A stretch of 64,000 bases of DNA from Paenibacillus terrae (GCF_005217525.1 NZ_PNXQ01000005.1:103039-167038), one strand, 5' to 3'. Shown: positions 25,802-35,312, counted from the first letter of the stretch. The notes: a model not told the origin generated them from the sequence alone. Numbers and translations are program-made.

Positions 25802-26701
25802 ATGGAAAGCAAAAAAAATGATATATTACAGGCGGCCATTCGGCTGTTTTCCAGAAAAGGCTACTATTCAACATCTGTTGAAGAGATCGCCAAAGAAAGT
25901 GGGATGGCCAAGGCATCCTTTTATAAATATTTTCAGGGAAAAGAAGAACTGCCTCTGGAAATGTGTATTATCCTAGAGAAAAATATTGAACAGGATATCC
26001 GGGCACTTTACAGTAAACCTGATCTCACTAATCATGATAAACTGCACGGGTTTATTGTACTCTATTTAAAAAATCTTGTTGAAAACAAGGTATATCTTAT
26101 GATAGATATGCCTGAACCATCCATGCTCATTTTTCAGAATGAACAACTCAATGACGTCTTCGAGCAACATGAATACAAGCTGTACAAATGGGTATGCGAC
26201 TGCTTGATTGATGTTTTCGGACCCGACATTGAAGATTCTGCATGGGATATAACCTTTGTACTCAAAAGCGTTGTATTTGAATACATTCGCTTCTTTGCGG
26301 ATCGGATGAACGATGAAACGGTTGAAAATCTTACTCAATTCATTATTTTCCTATCCAATTCCTTGGTTGCCAGCCTGAAGAGTACCGATTCGGCCCCTCA
26401 TTTGTGGAGCAATCAGGGCTGGTTGCCTGAAAGCATTCTAAGCAATCCCTTTGGTCAGGGCCGCCAGATTAACGGCCTTCTCTACTCTCTGGAGGACAGC
26501 ATTCTGCTGTCTTCTTGGAGTTCGAGTGAAAAGCAAGAATACCAGCAAATTGCTGCTCTATTAAAGGAAGAAGCTTTGAAAGCGAATCCTCAGATGGGTC
26601 TTTTAAAAGCACTCTTTTCATATTTGGAGCAGCGGAAGGAACTAAAAAAAGTTTGTCATTTGCTCCAAAAACTGTTGAATCTTACATCCCCAACGGAGTA
26701 G
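25802..26701 (+). CDS. TetR/AcrR family regulator of the first RND operon
   Basis: 299 residues, longer than most TetR proteins (about 200). The N-terminal helix-turn-helix is clear: DILQAAIRLFSRKGYYSTSV, EEIAKESGMAKASFYKYF. The ligand domain follows, with about 100 extra C-terminal residues of helical sequence. It lies 52 nt after the pump gene, probably cotranscribed, and likely represses the operon through the inverted repeat at 21154-21188. The ribosome site is GGGGGAAGT. Confidence 0.9.
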   Translation: MESKKNDILQAAIRLFSRKGYYSTSVEEIAKESGMAKASFYKYFQGKEELPLEMCIILEKNIEQDIRALYSKPDLTNHDKLHGFIVLYLKNLVENKVYLMIDMPEPSMLIFQNEQLNDVFEQHEYKLYKWVCDCLIDVFGPDIEDSAWDITFVLKSVVFEYIRFFADRMNDETVENLTQFIIFLSNSLVASLKSTDSAPHLWSNQGWLPESILSNPFGQGRQINGLLYSLEDSILLSSWSSSEKQEYQQIAALLKEEALKANPQMGLLKALFSYLEQRKELKKVCHLLQKLLNLTSPTE

Positions 26702-26752
26702 GCGCTTAGAAATTCATCACAGCAATTCACAACTTAGCTTGTAGAATACATC

Positions 26753-26793
26753 AAAAAAGACTGCTCATGTAAATCATGAGACAGTCTTTTTTT
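26753..26793. terminator. Bidirectional terminator between tetR and metK
   Basis: AAAAAGACTG-CTCATG pairs with CATGAG-(A)-CAGTCTTTTT around a 5-nt loop, with A-run and T-run flanks. It serves the plus-strand RND operon and, in reverse, metK. Confidence 0.88.
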
Positions 26794-26826
26794 GGTTATT
26801 GCTTATATTTGATAGCATATGGGAAA

Positions 26827-28029
26827 TTACAGACCGGCTTGCACTCTCAGAGCGTCAGCTTTGTCTACACTCTCCCATGGCACATCCAGATCTGTACGAC
26901 CAAAGTGACCGTAAGCAGCCGTTTGCTTGTAAATTGGACGACGCAGATTTAGCATTCGAATGATACCTGTGGGGCGAAGATCAAAATTGTTACGAATCAG
27001 TTCAACGAGCTTCTCGTCGCTTACTTTCCCAGTACCGTATGTATCGACACTAATGGAAACTGGTGTAGCTACACCAATGGCATAGGCAAGCTGAATTTCT
27101 ACCTTATCTGCCAATCCGGCTGCAACAAGGTTTTTCGCTACATAACGGGCAGCGTAAGCAGCGGAACGGTCCACTTTGGTCGGATCCTTACCGGAGAATG
27201 CTCCCCCACCATGACGCGCATAACCACCATACGTATCTACGATAATTTTGCGGCCTGTTAGACCTGCATCCCCTTGAGGCCCGCCAATAACAAAGCGACC
27301 TGTTGGATTGATGTAATACTTGGTTTGCTCGTCCAGCAATTCCGCAGGAACAACTGGCAAAATAACCTTTTCCTTGATGTCTGCCTGAATTTGCTCTAAT
27401 GTAGTATCTTCTGCATGCTGTGTAGAAACTACAATGGCATCAATACGAACTGGTTTGCCATTTTCATACTCTACCGTTACTTGCGTTTTACCATCCGGGC
27501 GAAGGTACTTTAATGTTCCATCCTTGCGCACTTCGGCCAAGCGGCGTGCAATACGATGAGACATGGCGATAGGCAACGGCATCAACTCAGGTGTTTCATT
27601 CGTAGCAAAACCGAACATCAACCCTTGATCTCCTGCTCCAATGTTCTCCGTTTCTTTATCTACCTCAGCAGGATCACGGCTTTCCAGAGCAGCGTTAACC
27701 CCTTGAGCGATGTCCGGCGATTGTTCATTCAAAGAAGTCAATACAGCGCAAGTATTATAATCAAAGCCATATTTCGCACGTGTATAGCCAATTTCCTTAA
27801 TCGTATTGCGTACAATGGATGGAATATCCACGTATTCCGATTTGGAGCTGATTTCACCAATGACAAGAACGAGACCAGTAGCTACTGATACTTCACACGC
27901 TACCCGTGCATTAGGGTCATTAGCCAAAAAGGCGTCCAATACGGCATCGGAAATCTGATCACAGATTTTATCCGGATGACCTTCTGTTACAGATTCAGAC
28001 GTAAACAAATGACGGCCTTTTACAGACAT
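26827..28029 (-). CDS. metK: S-adenosylmethionine synthetase
   Basis: 400 residues. [20 protein letters not shown] at the N-terminus, [12 protein letters not shown] and the P-loop-like [18 protein letters not shown] are invariant signatures. The enzyme makes SAM from ATP and methionine in the cytoplasm. ATG 28029 follows GGGAGGTTGAAATTC; the frame is open 57 codons further upstream, but that stretch is untranslated leader. A promoter at 28206-28234 gives a 170-nt leader with a terminator-like hairpin and no S-box. Confidence 0.96.
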   Translation of the reverse strand: MSVKGRHLFTSESVTEGHPDKICDQISDAVLDAFLANDPNARVACEVSVATGLVLVIGEISSKSEYVDIPSIVRNTIKEIGYTRAKYGFDYNTCAVLTSLNEQSPDIAQGVNAALESRDPAEVDKETENIGAGDQGLMFGFATNETPELMPLPIAMSHRIARRLAEVRKDGTLKYLRPDGKTQVTVEYENGKPVRIDAIVVSTQHAEDTTLEQIQADIKEKVILPVVPAELLDEQTKYYINPTGRFVIGGPQGDAGLTGRKIIVDTYGGYARHGGGAFSGKDPTKVDRSAAYAARYVAKNLVAAGLADKVEIQLAYAIGVATPVSISVDTYGTGKVSDEKLVELIRNNFDLRPTGIIRMLNLRRPIYKQTAAYGHFGRTDLDVPWESVDKADALRVQAGL

Positions 28030-28151
28030 GAATTTCAACCTCCCACAATTAAAATACATGAGGATTTGTATAAAATCCTGACATGGCAATGGCATTAGCC
28101 AGACACTCTCACGCCAACATGTGGCCGGAAAATGACTTCTATACCTGATTA

Positions 28152-28185
28152 ACAAAAAATGAACCTTTTCCGGTAGGAAAAGGTT
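28152..28185 (-). terminator. Intrinsic-terminator-like hairpin inside the metK leader
   Basis: Minus strand: AACCTTTTCC pairs perfectly with GGAAAAGGTT around a TACC loop, then CATTTTTTG. It begins only about 14 nt after the expected transcription start. Downstream TTTTCCGG (minus strand, 28125-28132) could pair instead with CCGGAAAA of the hairpin. Confidence 0.6.
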
Positions 28186-28205
28186 GCGTACAAGCCTCAA
28201 ATGCC

Positions 28206-28234
28206 ATGATATCCTATTTAAAACAAGGTGTCAA
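28206..28234 (-). promoter_or_regulatory. Sigma-A promoter of metK
   Basis: Minus-strand TTGACA (28229-28234), 17-nt spacer, TATCAT (28206-28211). Confidence 0.7.
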
Positions 28235-28361
28235 TTCATATCACCCAATTACAAAGGGCAACACTAAGACAAATTGACAAGAAATAAATTTCTCATCCAC
28301 ATGAGGATAGCCTTATTTAAAAAACGATTGCACGTCAAAATCAGTTAAAAATTATTGCAAC

Positions 28362-28652
28362 TTACAAGGTACCAAATTCAGATAAGCTGCGTTCGGCAGA
28401 TTGTACCAATCGCTTGGTAATTTCACCACCTACAGAGCCATTCTGTCTTGAAGTCAAATAGCGCCACTCCACATTTGCGCTTCCTTTAAACTCGCCCAAC
28501 TCCGCAGCAAACTCACTGTCGACACTCGGATGTATATGCGCATATTGGGGATTATAAACAGGAAGACCAAACTCAGCAGCAATTTCATACTTCAAATCAT
28601 TTAATCTGGCACGGCTTTCGGGAATCAATCGTCTTTGACCTTTTGACGCCAT
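28362..28652 (-). CDS. Small acid-soluble spore protein, alpha/beta type
   Basis: 96 residues, MASKGQRRLIPESRARL at the start. The two family motifs are present: LKYEIAAEFGLP and GGEITKRLVQSAERSL. These proteins coat spore DNA and are made in the forespore under sigma-G. It is longer than Bacillus SspA-type proteins (about 70) because of an insert HIHPSVDSEFAAELGEFKG between the motifs, which I recall as usual in Paenibacillus. ATG 28652 follows TGGAGGTGTGTACG. I could not see a convincing sigma-G promoter. Confidence 0.88.
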   Translation of the reverse strand: MASKGQRRLIPESRARLNDLKYEIAAEFGLPVYNPQYAHIHPSVDSEFAAELGEFKGSANVEWRYLTSRQNGSVGGEITKRLVQSAERSLSEFGTL

Positions 28653-28778
28653 CGTACACACCTCCATCAATTGTATTTTCTTTCATGAAGTTAGTGTGCA
28701 GCGTTTGGAGTCAGCTTAGCCAAGAACAATTTGCTATCCCAAGCAGTATTTACGAAAAAGAACATTCCAACATACAAT

Positions 28779-29360
28779 CTATTGGAGAGTATAACCGCCA
28801 CGTACCATGACGACCAGGCCAAACTTCTGTCCTTCTTTTACCTGAATACCTCTTCCTTCTCTAGGAAAAGATAGTAAATGATTTTTCTCAACCGCCTGAT
28901 TATGGACAATTTCTGTTCCGGAAGTGATATCAATAGCTCCACTGGCATCCATACTATAAACAACAGCATACCCGTTACGTAAAATAAATTCCGCCCCAAC
29001 TTTGGCAATCAACTTTTGACCAGGCTTTACATCAACAACCTTCAATTCCTCGGTCTGTTCCACAGCTGCGGAAGCTTTGCCTGTACTAGGCGCTCCCGAA
29101 GTTGTTACGTTAGAAGTAGCGTTGGTGGTGGGAACTGCTGAACCAGTCGTTTTACTATTAGTGCTACTTGCTGATACTCCACCTTTGATTGCCTGAGCGA
29201 TTTTCTGGTCAACATAGCTTTTGGTTACAACTGGATCATCAGCTGTACCTGGTTGTCCAGAGCTGGAGGCTCCATTAACTGAGTTGTTCATTAAGGAGCC
29301 TGCAACTATCCCTCCTCCAAGTAAAACCGCAGCCAGCGTTACTTTGTAGCGTGGTTTCAT
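28779..29360 (-). CDS. Secreted or membrane-anchored protein of unknown function next to the TolC-like gene
   Basis: 193 residues. An N-terminal hydrophobic helix (VTLAAVLLGGGIVAGSL) acts as signal or anchor. A Ser/Thr/Ala-rich linker (about 60-100) leads to a beta-rich C-terminal domain with VDVKPGQKLIAKVGAEFILR and VKEGQKFGLVVMVRGGY. I do not recognise the family. The gene is 57 nt downstream of the TolC-like gene without a terminator between, so they are probably cotranscribed and may share a role at the wall. Confidence 0.75.
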   Translation of the reverse strand: MKPRYKVTLAAVLLGGGIVAGSLMNNSVNGASSSGQPGTADDPVVTKSYVDQKIAQAIKGGVSASSTNSKTTGSAVPTTNATSNVTTSGAPSTGKASAAVEQTEELKVVDVKPGQKLIAKVGAEFILRNGYAVVYSMDASGAIDITSGTEIVHNQAVEKNHLLSFPREGRGIQVKEGQKFGLVVMVRGGYTLQ

Positions 29361-29417
29361 AAAAATCCTCCTACAGCAGGTTAATGCATTGTGAAAAATA
29401 ATTTTATATTAGCATTA

Positions 29418-30956
29418 TTATTGGCTTGCTCCAGAAGAAGCACCTTGCAGCACCCATGGTTTATTATAAGCCATCTTCAATGTATCAATGCTCGTAACTA
29501 TATCTTCTGCTTGCTGTTCAGCCGTGGTCACTTTCAGATTAGCCTCATAAACCTGAAGTTCAGTAGCTAAACCCACATCAAATTGCTTTTTAGCCATATC
29601 GGCCGCACTTCTAGCGCTCACCAAACCAGCTTGAATTTGAGAATACTGGCTTTCCAAGCCTTTAATGTTGTTATAAAGGGTTCTCACAGCTTCTTCAAGA
29701 GTTCTCTTTGTACCCTCTGTAGCATACTGAGCTTTCTCAACATCAAGTTGTTGAGCTTCGTATGGCGTATTTCCTTGAGTATTAAAATTGTAGAGCTTCA
29801 AGCTCAGTTCAGCTAAATCCACTTTTTGTTCACTTAACCAAATAGCCGTGCTGCTGGTAAGCACTTGGCTTACCTTAGTTTCCACATTATCTTTGAATTC
29901 AGAATAAACAGGTTTATCTTTCAATTCGTAACGCTGTTCTGGCTTGTAACCAATCATTTGATTCAAAGATACATATGCGCTATCCAGATCTTTTTTTGCC
30001 TTGTCTAAAGCAGCTTGATTTTGAGTCAACTGGTTCGTTGCTTGAGTCACCTCATAATCACTCGACATTTGATTATCTCTTTTAATTTGTGCAACTTTCA
30101 GCTTGCGCTCAGCATCTTCAATATTCAAAGCAGCCAATTTAACGGCATTTTGCTTTTGAAGAAGCTTGTTATAAAGATCCTTTACATTGTATTCAATACC
30201 TTCTTTGGTCATATCCAGGTTCTTTTTGGTAGCCTCATAATTAAGGTTAGTTTGAGCATAACCTTTGAAAGCTTTATCTTGTCCTTCATCACCTGCTTCG
30301 GCAGGAACAAAGTCAATATTTTTGCCTGCTTCTTTCATGATTTTCCCGGCTTGATCAATACTAGCTTCTCCTGTTTTAACTGAGGTACTATCAGCTATAG
30401 CCAGTTTAACTGCATCATCATAGGCTAAAGAATCATTATAGTAGGTATCATAAGTAACTTTAGTCACAGGAGCTGTGAAAGGCTTACTGGATAAGCTGTT
30501 GGTTTGACCATCAGTAGTGCTTCCATCAGCTTGATTTGAAATAGTTACTGTCCGTGTAGTCTTATCCCAATTTACTTTGGCGCCTAATGATTGGCTCACA
30601 AAGCGCAGAGGAACGAGCACTTGACCCTTTTGAATTTGAGTAGCTGCATCGAGTTGTACAGGAGCACTATTCTTATAAGCAAGTTTAGAACCCACATTTA
30701 AAGTTAACGTATCATCATTTTTGGATGCAATTACTTTTTTAGCTTTGCTATCCCACTCCACTTGTGCTCCCAGGCTTTCAAAAACGCCGCGAAGAGGCAC
30801 TAAGGTTGTATTTTGGCTAATCACTGGTGACTGTGTATATTGCTGGGCTACACCGTTAATAATAACTTTTATATCACCTGTTTGAGCCCCTGCAAGATTG
30901 GCAAATGCAGAAGAAAGAACCAATGTGGAAAGTACCGCCACTCCAAAACGTTTCAT
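29418..30956 (-). CDS. TolC-family protein fused to an N-terminal copper-amine-oxidase-like domain
   Basis: 512 residues. A signal peptide ends near ANLAGA. Residues about 27-145 hold two copper-amine-oxidase-N-like repeats (TTLVPLRGVFESLGAQVEWD; KGQVLVPLRFVSQSLGAKVN). Residues about 170-500 are helical with two TolC-type repeats: YNDSLAYDDAVKLAIADS, and the later KQFDVGLATELQVYEANLKV. TolC proteins form outer-membrane channels in diderms; a monoderm should have none, so here the helical barrel may act within the wall or S-layer, possibly with the RND pumps nearby. ATG follows AAAGGAGAGAAATT. Confidence 0.85.
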   Translation of the reverse strand: MKRFGVAVLSTLVLSSAFANLAGAQTGDIKVIINGVAQQYTQSPVISQNTTLVPLRGVFESLGAQVEWDSKAKKVIASKNDDTLTLNVGSKLAYKNSAPVQLDAATQIQKGQVLVPLRFVSQSLGAKVNWDKTTRTVTISNQADGSTTDGQTNSLSSKPFTAPVTKVTYDTYYNDSLAYDDAVKLAIADSTSVKTGEASIDQAGKIMKEAGKNIDFVPAEAGDEGQDKAFKGYAQTNLNYEATKKNLDMTKEGIEYNVKDLYNKLLQKQNAVKLAALNIEDAERKLKVAQIKRDNQMSSDYEVTQATNQLTQNQAALDKAKKDLDSAYVSLNQMIGYKPEQRYELKDKPVYSEFKDNVETKVSQVLTSSTAIWLSEQKVDLAELSLKLYNFNTQGNTPYEAQQLDVEKAQYATEGTKRTLEEAVRTLYNNIKGLESQYSQIQAGLVSARSAADMAKKQFDVGLATELQVYEANLKVTTAEQQAEDIVTSIDTLKMAYNKPWVLQGASSGASQ

Positions 30957-30979
30957 AATTTCTCTCCTTTGTCAATAAG

Positions 30980-31018
30980 GCTAATAAAAGAAAAGGGCTC
31001 CAAAAGGAACCCTCTTCT
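30980..31018 (-). terminator. Rho-independent terminator after the repetitive secreted protein
   Basis: Minus strand: AGGGTTCC pairs with GGAGCCCT (one wobble) around TTTT, then TTTTCTTTTATT. Confidence 0.7.
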
Positions 31019-31055
31019 CATCTAATTCAGTTAACTCAAAAGAGTTGCTCTTAAA

Positions 31056-33428
31056 TTAGTTTTTGTTTTCAACAGTAACTGTTTTTGCAGTTGCATCATA
31101 AGTGATGGATGCATCCAGCGCTCTGCTCACCCAAGCGATTGGCAGTACAGTACGGTTTTTGTTAGTTACAGCTTTAACGTCCATACGAATCACAGAACCG
31201 TTAACAGTCAACAGGTTTGTGTTCAGTTTGATTTGAGCAACAGTGCTACCTTTAATCAGGGTAACTGTGGAAGTTGCTTTGTCAAACAGGATGTTTTGTT
31301 GGGATACACCCAGAGCTTCAGCTGCATAACGTACTGGCAAGTAAGTGCGTCCGTTTTCAGCATAAGGAGCTACTTCTGCTGTTTTACTTTGACCATCTAC
31401 AGTGTAAGAAGTGCTTCCCAGTGTGAAGACAGCTTTAGTACTAGTAGCACCTGGAGCTGGAGTTCCAACAGTTGCGATTGCTACTTCAGCAGCTGCAGTG
31501 TTGTTGTCTTTCCAGTTTTGAGTGTTGTCAGTTGCGCCTTTGTATGCAGTGTAAGAAACAGCGCTACCTTTCAGCTTAGCAACGATGTCGCCTTGAGCTA
31601 CAGTACGGTCAACAGTCAGCTTAGGAGCCGAGATTGTGATTGTACTTGGAGTAGCACTTTCGCTATCGATGTAGAAGCTCAGACGGCCTTTGTTGCTTTC
31701 GCCGTAAGTATCAGTAGATACGCTCTTCACTTTAACGTCACCAGCTGTAACTTTCACTTCTGGAGTAGCAGCAAAGCGTACGCCTGTTGGCAATTCCAAG
31801 ATTACTTCACGGCTACCATCTTTCTTAACGAAAGCTTCTTTAGCTGCTTCAGTAATTGTGATGTCGCCAACTTGTTGGTCGCCCAGACCGATTGTCAGAA
31901 CTGGTTTGGATGCAGCAGCCAAAGTGACAGCTTGCTTCACAGTTGCAACCTTAACAGTACCGCTCAGACCTTGGCTACCAGCAACATCAACGTTCAGATC
32001 GCCGGAGAAACCTGGTTGTGTAGCAACTTCAACGTTTTTCAGTTTCAAAGTACCAGCATCAGTAGTGCTGTTAGCGTTATTGAAAGTCAATTTCAAAGTA
32101 CGTTTGTCAGAGTCAGTATAGGAAACCTCTGCTCCACCCAAACCGTTAGTGTTCTCCATAGAACCGGAGAAGTTGCTTCCAGGGTTGTTGCTTTCAAAAG
32201 TTGACTGCCAACGAGCACCTTCAGGCAGACGCAAAGTTACAGTACGTCCTTTTACGAAAGAACCAGCAACAGTTTCTTTAATTGAAACATCACCAATTTT
32301 TTGCTCATCATGACCAGCAAGAATTGTTGTTGGAGTAGCAACGGAAACGCCACCACCGATTTGACCATAGCTACCAACTACAAGGGAGCTAACGTCAGTT
32401 GTTGCGTTACCAGAGATACTTACAGTAACATCGCCCTCTTTAGCACTGTTTTCATCATCAACATAGAATCCTACAGGCAATTGGAAAGATGTTTGAGCAT
32501 CACTTACTTTTTTCAAAGACAAAGTAAGTGTATCACCATCACTAGAATACTTCACATCATCTGGCTTAATTGCTTTGTCTGTATTGGAAGTAAACAAAAT
32601 AGTGGCTGGATTTTTAGGAGCGGAGTCCCATTTGAAACCGCTAGGCAATTTCAATTTAATATTGCTGTTACCCAAAGAACCAGCAGTTTCTTCTTTAACT
32701 TTCAAAGTTGCAGTAAAGTTTTCTTCACTGGAAACTGTATCAGCAGCAGACAAAGATACTTGACCAGAAGAAACTACGTTTGCAATTGTAGCTTCGCCGC
32801 TAGTAAAGCCACTTGCAGAAGCTGCATCAATAGTAGCCTTTACAGGTCCATTGCTAGGTCCGTTAACATTGATTTTACCAAAGTTCAGATAAAGATCAAC
32901 GCTATCTTTAGAGTTAGTAAAGTTAAAAGTCACTCTTGCAGAGTTATTAGTGAGCTTCTCTACAGTCAAACCCTTACCCTTAACATATCCAGTTTCTGCA
33001 CGAGCAGCATCATTATCATCGTTATCGCCTGGATCAATGTAAACGCCCAAACCATAAGTAGAATCAATAGCAGTAGGAACAACTCCAGGGTTGGTAGCAA
33101 ATTCAAAGCCTTTAGGCAATGTAACAGTGAAGGATTCACCTTTACCAACAGAAGCTTGGCTTACGTTAACTTTCACTCTACCCAGAGTAGTGTTTGTAGT
33201 TTGACTTGAACCAATGCTAGGAGTATTAACAGAAGTATAGCTAGAAGCTGCATGAACTGCAGTTGGGGAAGTCAGTGCTGCGATTGGAGCTGCAACACCA
33301 GCAACCAATGTTGCTGTTGCCAGCACGTTGATCATTTTTTTATTAAACTTTGTCATAACCTTTTTTTCTCCTCCTTGAATATAACCAGAAATATTATTTT
33401 TGTCTTTTTGTCGGATCTTGTCACTCAT
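31056..33428 (-). CDS. Large secreted surface protein with repeated beta modules and copper-amine-oxidase-like C-terminus
   Basis: 790 residues. Signal peptide MTKFNKKMINVLATATLVAG... Then at least four modules of about 110-130 residues share the motif L-P-x-G-[FVA]-[KERW] (TLPKGFEF, KLPSGFKW, RLPEGARW, ELPTGVRF), several preceded by GD[IV][ST]I. The end (about 670-790) has copper-amine-oxidase-N-like repeats (NGRTYLPVRYAAEALG; NRTVLPIAWVSRALDA). No catalytic residues are seen; it is probably a structural surface protein. Two starts compete: ATG 33428 (AAAGGAGGTG upstream) and ATG 33356 (GGAGG 13 bases upstream), which gives a shorter, more standard signal peptide. Confidence 0.85.
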   Translation of the reverse strand: MSDKIRQKDKNNISGYIQGGEKKVMTKFNKKMINVLATATLVAGVAAPIAALTSPTAVHAASSYTSVNTPSIGSSQTTNTTLGRVKVNVSQASVGKGESFTVTLPKGFEFATNPGVVPTAIDSTYGLGVYIDPGDNDDNDAARAETGYVKGKGLTVEKLTNNSARVTFNFTNSKDSVDLYLNFGKINVNGPSNGPVKATIDAASASGFTSGEATIANVVSSGQVSLSAADTVSSEENFTATLKVKEETAGSLGNSNIKLKLPSGFKWDSAPKNPATILFTSNTDKAIKPDDVKYSSDGDTLTLSLKKVSDAQTSFQLPVGFYVDDENSAKEGDVTVSISGNATTDVSSLVVGSYGQIGGGVSVATPTTILAGHDEQKIGDVSIKETVAGSFVKGRTVTLRLPEGARWQSTFESNNPGSNFSGSMENTNGLGGAEVSYTDSDKRTLKLTFNNANSTTDAGTLKLKNVEVATQPGFSGDLNVDVAGSQGLSGTVKVATVKQAVTLAAASKPVLTIGLGDQQVGDITITEAAKEAFVKKDGSREVILELPTGVRFAATPEVKVTAGDVKVKSVSTDTYGESNKGRLSFYIDSESATPSTITISAPKLTVDRTVAQGDIVAKLKGSAVSYTAYKGATDNTQNWKDNNTAAAEVAIATVGTPAPGATSTKAVFTLGSTSYTVDGQSKTAEVAPYAENGRTYLPVRYAAEALGVSQQNILFDKATSTVTLIKGSTVAQIKLNTNLLTVNGSVIRMDVKAVTNKNRTVLPIAWVSRALDASITYDATAKTVTVENKN

Positions 33429-33480
33429 CAGTCGTTACACCTCCTTTCCGAGCTTTATGAGAACCCTTATAAAATGATAT

Positions 33481-33497
33481 CTGTGACAATATCACAG
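33481..33497 (-). repeat. Palindromic hairpin in the leader of the repetitive surface protein
   Basis: CTGTGACAATATCACAG has 6-bp arms (7 with flanking T-A) around CAATA, lying between the promoter and the ribosome site. It may stabilise an abundant mRNA or bind a regulator. Confidence 0.5.
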
Positions 33498-33547
33498 AAG
33501 CTTGGAATCTAGTTGAAAGAAAGCGTCCATTTATGACGTACTCCAGT

Positions 33548-33576
33548 ATTATACAATGTGATAACAATGTCGTAAA
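33548..33576 (-). promoter_or_regulatory. Sigma-A promoter of the repetitive surface protein
   Basis: Minus-strand TTTACG (33571-33576), 17-nt spacer, TATAAT (33548-33553); gives a leader of about 110 nt. Confidence 0.7.
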
Positions 33577-33965
33577 GAATTTTTTTAGCGAATTATGTCT
33601 TTACGCTTTTGTACCCCTTGTTTCATACTCACCCAATTAGACGTAGCATGGGTTCGAAAAGTTGCGTCCGTTTCAAAAAAAATTTTTATTTTTTTTGAAT
33701 ATGTATTCCGCTTTCCTACAGTCATAATTATACTATTGAACCTGTTCCTCCGTCATCCTACAACTTTTACCTGTTCAACCTTAATGTACAAGAGTTCTCT
33801 TGCGCATTTATGGTAGTCCCTTAATGAGTATATTCACTGTACATTATCCATAGAATATAAAGGATACATAAATCCCAAAGGTACGCCCAGATTGAACACT
33901 TAAAGTAGCAGGTAATGACGGAGTATCAGCAATTTTTATAGCCTGCACACCCAGAACAAAACAAA
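33577..33965. other. Spacer between the surface protein promoter and the second RND operon
   Basis: About 390 AT-rich bases. I see no gene, no clear terminator for the RND operon and no repeats; only long A and T runs near 33680. Confidence 0.5.
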
Positions 33966-35312
33966 TTACTTCACTATATTAACCTTAGCACCGTCAGTAA
34001 GCAGGCTTATTCCCTTAACGGCAATGGTCTGGCCCTCGGTAAGCCCCTTGGTTATTTCAACCTCCTTGGCGCTTTCCTGGCCTGTTTGCACTTCTACCCG
34101 TTTAGCAGTAGCACCCTCAACCACATAAGCATACTTTTTCCCAGCTTGCTCTGTAACGGCGTCTTGTGATACTAGAATGTTTTGTGCAGCTTCCGATTTC
34201 ATATAAACATACACAACCATACCGGATTTGAACTCGCCAGATGGATTGGGGACTGAAATTTCGACAGGATATGCCTTGAGATCATTATCCATAACCGGAT
34301 TGACCGCTGTCACTTTAGCCTCTATTCGTTTGCCCAGTGAGTCTACTCCTAGAGTTACAGTGGAGCCTACATTTAGCTTAAGCAGATCCTCCTCAGAAAC
34401 GTTCACCTTGGCAAGGATAGGATTTGTATTTGCAATCGTAACAACGGTCGCCTGAGGACTGACCATTTGTCCTGTTGTACCAGTCACGACTGAAATGGTG
34501 CCCGACATAGGTGCTCTGACTACAGCGTCGACAAGCTGACTACGTGCAGTATCCAAAGCAGCCTTGGCCTGATTAGCCGAAGCACGTGCTACATCAATAC
34601 CCGTTTTCTGTTGTGCAAGACGCAATGACTTCTGGGCATTAGTATATGTTGTCTGGGCACTTTCCTTGGATGTTTGCGCATTATGAAGTGAGAGCTGGGC
34701 GTTTTCCAACGCAGTTTGAGCTCTTCTATGCGCTATTTGAGACTGTTCCAGGTCAGATTGCGAAACAGCACCAGCACTAAACAACTGCTGGTTACGATTT
34801 AGCGTATTCTGAGCATCACGCACGGAACTTTGGGCATCTATCACAGCAGTCTGCGCTTGGGTAATGGCATTGTCTTGCTGTACCAATGCGCTCTTAGCCT
34901 GGTCCACAGCAGACTCTCCCTGCTGAACAGATTGCGCTGCTCCGCTTTCAGCTTGCTTCAAATTAGCAAGTGCAACCTGGTAAGATTCCTGAGACTGTGT
35001 AATCGTGTCCTGAAGGTCTTTCTGATCAATCGTAAACAAAATATCGCCTTTGTTTACCCTTTGTCCCACTGTCAAATTAATGTTCAGTATTTTTCCGCTA
35101 ATTTTCGGGGAAACCTGAGCCGTGTCTTTGGGCGCAAAGCTACCTACAATACCTGATGAATCCTCAATACTGCCTTTAGTCACTTTTGCTACCTGGATCG
35201 GAATCGTTTTCTGTACCGCAGCCGGAGAGGCTGGGGCTTCCCCCCCACCGCAACCTGCCAATGCAACTGACAAAAGCAATGTCGTGGCAATCAGAGCACT
35301 TTTTTTATTCAT
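33966..35312 (-). CDS. RND efflux adaptor lipoprotein (HlyD/MFP family), second system
   Basis: 448 residues. The lipoprotein signal ends in VALAGC. A lipoyl half (KISGKILNINLTVGQRVNKG), a Gln/Ala-rich coiled-coil hairpin (about 100-245), the second half (VVRAPMSGTISVVTGTTGQ) and C-terminal barrel domains (GMVVYVYMKSE) follow. It would join the pump to an outer partner. The start follows GAGGTGAAGAGATATA and lies 20 nt after the pump gene, so it is in one operon. The order is pump then adaptor, the reverse of the first system. Confidence 0.9.
   Translation of the reverse strand: MNKKSALIATTLLLSVALAGCGGGEAPASPAAVQKTIPIQVAKVTKGSIEDSSGIVGSFAPKDTAQVSPKISGKILNINLTVGQRVNKGDILFTIDQKDLQDTITQSQESYQVALANLKQAESGAAQSVQQGESAVDQAKSALVQQDNAITQAQTAVIDAQSSVRDAQNTLNRNQQLFSAGAVSQSDLEQSQIAHRRAQTALENAQLSLHNAQTSKESAQTTYTNAQKSLRLAQQKTGIDVARASANQAKAALDTARSQLVDAVVRAPMSGTISVVTGTTGQMVSPQATVVTIANTNPILAKVNVSEEDLLKLNVGSTVTLGVDSLGKRIEAKVTAVNPVMDNDLKAYPVEISVPNPSGEFKSGMVVYVYMKSEAAQNILVSQDAVTEQAGKKYAYVVEGATAKRVEVQTGQESAKEVEITKGLTEGQTIAVKGISLLTDGAKVNIVK

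Noticed and set aside
28030-28361. SAM (S-box) riboswitch before metK
   Set aside because: The conserved S-box core (GAGGGA, GGCAACC and related segments) is not present on the minus strand; only a short hairpin and T-run were found.
33481-33497. Fnr-type operator (TGTGA-N6-TCACA)
   Set aside because: The spacer is 5 nt, not 6, and the site lies in the leader downstream of the promoter, so a hairpin is the simpler reading.
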